From an uncultured Mycoplasmatota bacterium (GTDB taxonomy: Bacteria > Bacillota_I > Bacilli_A > RF39 > UBA660), in assembly GCA_900546715.1 (NCBI GenBank), contig UREA01000019.1, positions 1 to 28,744 on the forward strand: a stretch of DNA of 28,744 bases. The letters run 5' to 3'. The position numbers were made by a program, and so were the translations under genes. Numbering within the stretch: position 1 is the first letter of the stretch; every line of letters begins with the position of its first letter. Of this stretch, positions 23,701-28,744 are shown piece after piece. The notes beneath the pieces were generated by a model. That model did no database searches. It was not told the origin of the DNA and saw only the letters and a program-made list of their open reading frames with translations.

Positions 23701-24899
23701 TGGAATTAGTAGAAATAAACAAAGAAGAATTTAATGATTTAGCTGAAAATTTTACTTGTAAAAATTTTTTTCAAACATCTAATATGGGAAGTAGTCTTGA
23801 AGGCCGCGGCAAAAAAGTTTATTATTTAGCACTTAAAAATAATGAAAATCTAAAAGCTCTAACTATGATTTATGAAGGAACTATATTTTTAAGAAAAAAA
23901 GAATTTATTTGCTTAAAAGGTTTTTTAACAGATTATAATAATTTTGAAGTAGTTAAAGAATTTAGTGAAAAATTACTTGATTTTGTGATTAAACATAACG
24001 GCTATAAACTAACAATTGATCCTTATATTATTGAAGCACAAAGAGATATAGATGGTAAAATTGTAGAAAACGGCAACAATAATTACAAAGTCATAGAATA
24101 TTTAAAAGAATTAGGATATACCAAAAGTAAAGTAGATACACAAGTTAGATATAATTTTTGCTTAGATTTAGAAAATAAAACTAAAGAAGAAATATTTAAA
24201 AATTTTAAACAAAATACCAGAAATTTAATAAATAGAGCTTTAAGAGAAGGTGTTGAGATAACTAACTTAAAATATGAAGAATTACCTACTTTTAAACAAA
24301 TTACTGAAGAAACTTGTAAAAGAAGAGGATTTCCGGATAAATCTTTAGAATACTATCAAAGTATGTATAAAGCTTTTCAAGACAAAGTAGTTTTTAAATT
24401 AGCAAGGCTTAATATAAATAAACATTTAGAATATTTAAATAATCTTAAGAAAGACTATGAAGAAAAAATATCTAAAATACAGGGTTCTAATAAGAAAAAA
24501 GATAATTATGAATTTGAACTTAATAATGTCAAAAAGAAAATAGAAAAAGCTCAAAATCTACCAAATGATAATGGTTATCTTAATCTTGCGGCATCTATGT
24601 TTATGCTGTATGGAACGGAAACAATCTATTTATTTAGTGGTAGTAATGATTTATATAATGAATATGGTGGCCCTTATTTAATTCAATGGGATATCATAGA
24701 GTATGCTATTGAAAATAAATATAAAAGACATAATTTCTTTGGAATATTAAATTATGATGATCCTAATAGTAAAGATTATGGAATCTATTTATTTAAAAAA
24801 GGCTTTAATGGTTATGTTGAGGAACTAATCGGAGAATACTATATTTGCTCTAATTCATTAGTAAGCAAAGTTTATAAATTAAAAAATAAAATAAGGTGA
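23700..24899 (+). CDS. FemAB/MurM-family peptidyltransferase, copy 2
   Basis: This 399-residue paralogue of its neighbours has the coiled-coil arm at about 243-290 and the family ending YGIYLFKKGFNGYVEELIGEYYI. The motif KQNTRNLINRALREGVEI corresponds to SKSTRKNIELAKFRGVNI of copy 1. The start overlaps the stop of copy 1 (TAATG). It probably adds a second or later residue of the interpeptide bridge; which amino acid cannot be told from the sequence. It ends with TGA, supporting the standard code. Confidence 0.9.
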   Translation: MELVEINKEEFNDLAENFTCKNFFQTSNMGSSLEGRGKKVYYLALKNNENLKALTMIYEGTIFLRKKEFICLKGFLTDYNNFEVVKEFSEKLLDFVIKHNGYKLTIDPYIIEAQRDIDGKIVENGNNNYKVIEYLKELGYTKSKVDTQVRYNFCLDLENKTKEEIFKNFKQNTRNLINRALREGVEITNLKYEELPTFKQITEETCKRRGFPDKSLEYYQSMYKAFQDKVVFKLARLNINKHLEYLNNLKKDYEEKISKIQGSNKKKDNYEFELNNVKKKIEKAQNLPNDNGYLNLAASMFMLYGTETIYLFSGSNDLYNEYGGPYLIQWDIIEYAIENKYKRHNFFGILNYDDPNSKDYGIYLFKKGFNGYVEELIGEYYICSNSLVSKVYKLKNKIR

Positions 24900-24903
24900 G
24901 AAA

Positions 24904-26145
24904 ATGAAATTTATAGAAAATGTTGATAAAGATAAATATATAGAATTTACTGATAACCATCCCAAGTCACATTTTTTGCAAAGTTATGCTTGGGGAGAAT
25001 TTTGTAGAAAAATAAAGGGACAAATACCTTATTATGTAGGTATGATTGATGATGACAACAATTTAGTAGCGACAGCTTTAATATTGCTTAAAAAAACTCC
25101 TTTAGGGTATTCTTATGGTTATTCACCAAGAGGATTTATATTAGATTATACAAATAAGGAACTAATTAAAGAATTTACATTAGCTTTAAAAAAATTTATG
25201 AAAGATAATAAGTTAATTTATATTAAATTTGATCCTGATATTTTTTATCAAGATATTGATGAAGATGCAAATCCTATAGAAAATGGTAATAATAACTATG
25301 ATTTATATAATTATATGTTAAGTCTAGGTTATATTCACACAGGTTTTTATCGCCTTTATGAAGGAAATCAACCAAGATATACTTTTAGAATTGATTTAAA
25401 AAGAAAGTGGGAAGTTATTGAATCGAGAATGAGCAAATCATTTTTGCAGTCAGTTAAAAGAAGTTATCAATATGATTTAAAAATTGATAATAAAATAAAA
25501 ATTCCTGAATTTTATGAGCTTATTAAAAGTACAAGTCAAAAAGATGGATTTAATCCTCATGATATAAAGTATTATGAAACTTTAGTTCAAGAATTTAAAG
25601 ACAATATTAAGTTTTATAATGTTAGTATTGATATAAAAAAGGTACTTAGTAATATTGAGATGGAACTGGATAGTCTTAATGAAAACAAATATAGTGTTAG
25701 TAAAAAGAAAATGCCGGATTATTTAGATAAGATAAAAAGATTAGAAAATGAAAAAGATTTTTTTAGTAAATATAATAAAGAAGAAAAAGTAATTTGTACA
25801 ATAATTTGTATTGCAACTAAAAATAGAATATGGAGCTTTTTTCAAGGGGGAGATGAAATTGCTAGTAAGACTTGTGCAGTAATGCGTTGTTATTATGAGG
25901 CAATAAAAGATGCTTATAATAATGGTTATGATTTCTTTGATTTGTTTGGTACACCAGGAGATCCATACACTACTTATAAAAATTTAGCTAAATTACATGA
26001 TTTTAAAAGAAAATTTGGTGATCAATATATCGAATTTATTGGTGAATTTGATTTAGTTAATAAAAAATTTTTATATCGCGCTCTACCTATATTATTAGGG
26101 GTATATAGAAAAGTCAGAAAAATTTTTCAAAAAAGTGGACAATAG
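24904..26145 (+). CDS. FemAB/MurM-family peptidyltransferase, copy 3
   Basis: This 413-residue member has the N-terminal SHFLQSYAWGEFCRKIKGQIPYYVG, typical of MurM/FemX relatives, a coiled-coil arm at about 247-294, and YDFFDLFGTPGDPYTTYKNLAKLHDFKRKFGDQYIEFIGEFDLV at the end. AAGGTGAG lies nine bases before ATG, inside the end of copy 2. Three tandem copies suggest a bridge assembled in steps. Its TAG stop lies in the loop of the terminator. Confidence 0.9.
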   Translation: MKFIENVDKDKYIEFTDNHPKSHFLQSYAWGEFCRKIKGQIPYYVGMIDDDNNLVATALILLKKTPLGYSYGYSPRGFILDYTNKELIKEFTLALKKFMKDNKLIYIKFDPDIFYQDIDEDANPIENGNNNYDLYNYMLSLGYIHTGFYRLYEGNQPRYTFRIDLKRKWEVIESRMSKSFLQSVKRSYQYDLKIDNKIKIPEFYELIKSTSQKDGFNPHDIKYYETLVQEFKDNIKFYNVSIDIKKVLSNIEMELDSLNENKYSVSKKKMPDYLDKIKRLENEKDFFSKYNKEEKVICTIICIATKNRIWSFFQGGDEIASKTCAVMRCYYEAIKDAYNNGYDFFDLFGTPGDPYTTYKNLAKLHDFKRKFGDQYIEFIGEFDLVNKKFLYRALPILLGVYRKVRKIFQKSGQ

Positions 26146-26161
26146 CTTATCCACTTTTTTT
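26129..26161 (+). terminator. Terminator of the flippase-FemAB operon
   Basis: A perfect 11-bp stem AAAAAAGTGGA/TCCACTTTTTT (26129-26139 with 26150-26160) has a 10-base loop that contains the TAG stop of the third fem gene. Confidence 0.88.
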
Positions 26162-26204
26162 ATTTGGACATATCTTATTAATGAAAGGCGGTGAAAAAAA
26201 GAAA

Positions 26205-26933
26205 ATGGACGACAATTTATATATCAATGAATCTAGTAATGATTGTTTAGACAAAATTAAAGGTTGTGATGAATACAAAAAAGATGATTGTTTATGCCGA
26301 GTTGTAAAATGTTTAGTTAAAGATTGTGGTGCTACTGGCCCAACTGGTCCGAAAGGCCCGACAGGCCCAACAGGTCCAACAGGAGCAACAGGAGCTACTG
26401 GCGCAACAGGATTACAAGGTCCAACAGGTCCAACGGGTGCAACAGGAGCTACTGGAGCTACAGGAGCAACAGGTCCAGCAGGTCCAGGATCCACATTTGA
26501 TAGTTATGCAATGGTACATGATGAAACCAATTCAACAGTTCAAGCCCAAAATCCATTGTTATTCCAAGTAACTAATTTATCTAATAAAATTACATATAAC
26601 AATGCTACTGGTGATTTTTATGTTCCTGAAGAAGGAATATATAATGTACACTGGTGGATAAATGCTCGTAATGCTAATAGTAATGAAAATAACTGTGAAC
26701 CAAAGACATTAGGAGTTGAATTCCATCAATATTGGCCAGAAGATGTATTAATAGCACATTCATCTACTCATAACAAACTTACTTGTTGTGATACAGGAAC
26801 TCTTAATGGTAATGCAATATTCTATGCACCAGGTGGAACTAGTTATAGATTAATTAACACATCAGAAGTTGATTTCTCTTTAGTTCCTAATAATAACTAT
26901 TCTGCTTGTGTATCAATTCATAGAATATTTTAA
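26205..26933 (+). CDS. Collagen-like surface protein with C1q/TNF-like head
   Basis: This 242-residue protein has a short cysteine-rich N-terminal part (about 14-41, with five Cys). Eighteen uninterrupted Gly-X-Y triplets follow at residues 42-95, mostly GPT and GAT. A globular C-terminal domain (about 96-242) resembles the C1q/BclA-like jelly roll (PEEGIYNVHWWIN, then SACVSIHRIF). Such proteins form trimeric stalks on spores or cell surfaces. No signal peptide is seen, as in BclA-like exosporium proteins, so the export route is unclear. I choose ATG 26205, ten bases after GGCGGTGA; ATG 26181 overlaps that site and is less likely. Confidence 0.88.
   Translation: MDDNLYINESSNDCLDKIKGCDEYKKDDCLCRVVKCLVKDCGATGPTGPKGPTGPTGPTGATGATGATGLQGPTGPTGATGATGATGATGPAGPGSTFDSYAMVHDETNSTVQAQNPLLFQVTNLSNKITYNNATGDFYVPEEGIYNVHWWINARNANSNENNCEPKTLGVEFHQYWPEDVLIAHSSTHNKLTCCDTGTLNGNAIFYAPGGTSYRLINTSEVDFSLVPNNNYSACVSIHRIF
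26328..26489 (+). repeat. Tandem 9-base repeats coding for Gly-X-Thr
   Basis: Eighteen 9-base units encode the collagen-like region. Units such as GGAGCAACA and GGTCCAACA recur with small changes. Slippage would change stalk length in frame without breaking the gene. Confidence 0.9.
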
Positions 26934-26943
26934 CTCCCCAACT

Positions 26944-26980
26944 AAAACACTAGATTAAAAAAATTCTCTAGTGTTTTTTT
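26944..26980 (+). terminator. Terminator between the collagen-like and AAA genes
   Basis: An 11-bp perfect stem AAAACACTAGA/TCTAGTGTTTT (26944-26954 with 26967-26977) with a 12-base loop runs into a T tract. The stop of the convergent minus-strand gene begins in that tract, so it may serve both directions. Confidence 0.82.
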
Positions 26981-28235
26981 AAAGGTATTCTATTGGTACA
27001 AAATAATTGTGTTCATCGATTGGAGTTATTTCTCTTATCATACAAAGAACTATACCGGTACCAATATCTTTATTAAATTCTTTAGTAACATCAAAATTTT
27101 TAATAGCTTCTTTACTTGGATTAGCACTTTTTTTAATTTCAATTGGATAAACAACATTATTATATTCTATTAATAAATCTATTTCTTTTTTATCTTTGTC
27201 TCGATAATAAAAGAGTCTATGACGAATATCTTTACCATTGGATGCAAACGATTTTATTATTTCAGTAATTACATAAGTTTCAAATATACTACCGCTAAAT
27301 GCACTTTTTTCTAAAGTTTGGGCATCTAAATAACCTGCTAAAAATGCGGCAAGACCAGTATCTGTGAAATATATTTTAGGTCTTTTAATTATTTTTTTAA
27401 GGTCATTATTGGAGTATGGTGGTAATAAATATATCAAATGAGTATTTACTAAAATGCTTGTCCAATTATCAATTGTTTTGGGATCTACTTCAATATCTTT
27501 AGCTAAATCGGATGCATTATATTCTTCAGATGTTCTGGCAGCCATGCAACTTATAAACTTTAAAAATTTCGCTTCATCTTTAACATTTATTAGTTTTCTT
27601 ATATCTCTTTCTATATAAGTTCTAATATAACTTCTAAAAAAAACTTCTCTATTAATGTTGCTATTTGTATTTAATTCTGGATAACTACCATTTATAATTC
27701 TTTCAAATAGTTGTTCCGTAGTCATATTTGGTAATCTTTTTCTTTTTCTAATTTCATTTATTTCTGGTATAAAAGCATCTTCTTCTAGTTTATTTAACTC
27801 TCTAGTAGAAAATCCATATAAATCTAATATTGCTACTCTACCCGCTAAAGATTCACTTAAGTTTTCCATAGATTCAAATATTTGTGATTCAGTTAAATAG
27901 TAAAGGGTTTCTTTAGGTCCATTTTCAAATAATGCATTTTTTCTGGCTTCATCAACTATTATTTTAATATAATTAAGTAAGTTTGGTGCATATTGGAATT
28001 CATCAATAATTAGAGGAGTATTATAATTTTTTAGAAAAAGTAATGGGTCTTCATTGGCAGCAGTTCTTAAGAAAACATCATCTAATGTAATATATGTAAC
28101 TTCTTTTTTATTTGTTTTGGCAATATATTCCAGCAAAGTAGATTTACCTACTTGTCTCGACCCAGTTATTGTTATTACCGGATATTTATCAACTAATTCA
28201 TTTAATAAGTTTTCCATTGTTCTATTTATATACAT
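26979..28235 (-). CDS. AAA ATPase with DUF4143 domain
   Basis: This 418-residue protein has an N-terminal AAA_14-type P-loop domain: Walker A GSRQVGKST (25-33) and Walker B LIIDEFQYAP with D78 and E79. A C-terminal DUF4143 domain ends in a PD-(D/E)XK-like core (FETYVITEII, then EIDLLIEYNNVVYPIEIKKS). Such proteins are common, often in many copies, in gut bacteria, and their role is unclear. I choose the ATG at 28235 (MYINRTMENL), with GGTGA five bases upstream on the minus strand. A longer form would start at 28298 with an atypical MYSEKVWAKH extension. Confidence 0.88.
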   Translation of the reverse strand: MYINRTMENLLNELVDKYPVITITGSRQVGKSTLLEYIAKTNKKEVTYITLDDVFLRTAANEDPLLFLKNYNTPLIIDEFQYAPNLLNYIKIIVDEARKNALFENGPKETLYYLTESQIFESMENLSESLAGRVAILDLYGFSTRELNKLEEDAFIPEINEIRKRKRLPNMTTEQLFERIINGSYPELNTNSNINREVFFRSYIRTYIERDIRKLINVKDEAKFLKFISCMAARTSEEYNASDLAKDIEVDPKTIDNWTSILVNTHLIYLLPPYSNNDLKKIIKRPKIYFTDTGLAAFLAGYLDAQTLEKSAFSGSIFETYVITEIIKSFASNGKDIRHRLFYYRDKDKKEIDLLIEYNNVVYPIEIKKSANPSKEAIKNFDVTKEFNKDIGTGIVLCMIREITPIDEHNYFVPIEYL

Positions 28236-28293
28236 TTTCATCACCAATATTATTATATTATAAAAATAATGTTTTGCCCAGACTTTTTCGGAG

Positions 28294-28368
28294 TACAATT
28301 CCTAAAAAGTTGTATATTTTTAAAATTAATATTTGATAAATTAGGAATTGTATTACAGATTTATCAAA
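28294..28368. repeat. Two interlocked perfect inverted repeats upstream of ftsE
   Basis: Arms A are TACAATTCCTAA (28294-28305) and TTAGGAATTGTA (28341-28352). Arms B are TTTGATAAAT (28332-28341) and ATTTATCAAA (28359-28368). The order A-B-A'-B' cannot nest, so as RNA it would be a pseudoknot or two exclusive hairpins, and as DNA two overlapping binding sites. The rest of the 250-base gap between the AAA gene and ftsE holds only the ftsE promoters. Confidence 0.75.
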
Positions 28369-28405
28369 ATTGCTTTTGAGTTTGCTTTAAATATAGGCAT
28401 CTAAA

Positions 28406-28434
28406 TTGACATATATCGACAAATTTCATATAAT
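28406..28434 (+). promoter_or_regulatory. Consensus promoter upstream of ftsE
   Basis: A perfect TTGACA (28406-28411), 17 bases and a perfect TATAAT (28429-28434) form a full-consensus promoter. A second, extended -10 (TGA-TATAAT, 28460-28468) lies nearer the gene with a poor -35, so there may be tandem promoters. Confidence 0.82.
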
Positions 28435-28485
28435 TTCCATTTATTAAATTAAAAATTAATGATATAATTTATTATGGAGGACCAT

Positions 28486-28744
28486 ATGAAGTTTATTGAA
28501 TTAAATAATGTTAGTAAAGTTTATCGAAATGGTGTTACAGCCTTAGCTAATATATCTGTATCCATCGATAAAGGTGAGTTTGTGTTTGTAATTGGTCTTA
28601 CAGCAAGTGGTAAATCAACATTTATAAAAACATTATATAGAGAAGAAAAACCAACTAGTGGTACTGTCATGGTTGGTGGCCTTAATGTAGGAAAAATCCG
28701 TAATGGACGAGTATATAAATTGCGTAGAAAAATTGGAATAGTAT
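28486..28744 (+). CDS. ftsE: FtsE cell-division ABC ATPase (3' part outside the window)
   Basis: Only the first 86 residues are present. They show an ABC ATPase N-terminus of FtsE type: FIELNNVSKVYRNGVTALAN, Walker A GLTASGKST (37-45), then FIKTLYREEKPTSGTVMVGG and LRRKIGIV before the Q-loop. FtsE with FtsX controls peptidoglycan hydrolases at division. The Walker A lacks the common GPSGAGKST form but keeps G-x4-GKS. GGAGG lies five bases before ATG. ftsX is expected just downstream, outside the window. Confidence 0.85.
   Translation, partial: MKFIELNNVSKVYRNGVTALANISVSIDKGEFVFVIGLTASGKSTFIKTLYREEKPTSGTVMVGGLNVGKIRNGRVYKLRRKIGIV

Noticed and set aside
26147..26494. Minus-strand open frame with a Pro-Val-Ala repeat opposite the collagen-like gene
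   Set aside because: It is the complement of the Gly-X-Thr repeats and has no start signals of its own.
1..28744. tRNA or rRNA genes, CRISPR arrays, insertion sequences
   Set aside because: No cloverleaf sequences, regularly spaced repeats, transposase genes or integrases were seen.

Overview
The window looks like a chromosome segment of an uncultured, very AT-rich, walled Gram-positive bacterium of the Bacilli, of the RF39/Erysipelotrichia-like gut type. The evidence is low GC, Shine-Dalgarno sequences of the AGGAGG/GGTGA type, sigma-A-like promoters, and a gene order that matches the origin-proximal part of Bacillus subtilis. TGA is used as a stop (for example at 5514, 15012, 17296 and 24899), so this is not the Mycoplasma code. 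Peptidoglycan genes (an M23 peptidase, a YtgP-type flippase, three FemAB enzymes) show that the cell has a wall. The lineage is an inference.

Layout. 273-4771: parA, parB, a DUF951 protein, an AbgT-family transporter and ychF, which is the soj-spo0J-yyzM-yyaF order with a transporter inserted. 4867-7539: membrane proteins (Bax-inhibitor-1 like, RDD, acyltransferase 3). 7686-8697: the rpsF-ssb-rpsR operon behind a leader that can fold as an S6:S18-type autoregulatory element. 8801-12017: an accessory island with a membrane-anchored HNH/zinc-ribbon protein, a small XRE repressor, and a divergent large surface protein. 12088-13094: a sirtuin and a 65-residue protein. 13222-20069: rplI, dnaB, a LysM/G5/M23 protein, walJ, rlmH, an unknown protein, a MYG1-like protein and ung, mostly overlapping by 1 or 4 bases. 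20095-20631 (minus): LemA. 20823-26145: flippase and three FemAB paralogues. 26205-26933: a collagen-like protein. 26979-28235 (minus): an AAA/DUF4143 ATPase. 28486-end: the start of ftsE.

The most interesting part is 9898-12017. A repressor gene and a surface-protein gene diverge from about 100 bases that hold two overlapping promoters and three copies of a 20-base near-palindrome. One copy lies inside the spacer of each promoter. The surface protein has a membrane anchor, two fibronectin-III-like domains and a C-terminal domain ending in a W...RPVFYL pattern like C-type-lectin-fold targets of diversity-generating retroelements (DGRs). The DNA of this end changes abruptly: by hand count 55% GC at 11841-12000 against 33% in the 160 bases before, and adenine falls from 39% to 14% (11841-11940). 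That is what adenine-specific mutagenic retrohoming would leave. No reverse transcriptase or template repeat is in the window, so a retroelement would have to act from elsewhere or be lost.

A second theme is compact transcription. Perfect hairpin terminators repeatedly include the stop codon of the gene they end, and convergent pairs share one terminator.
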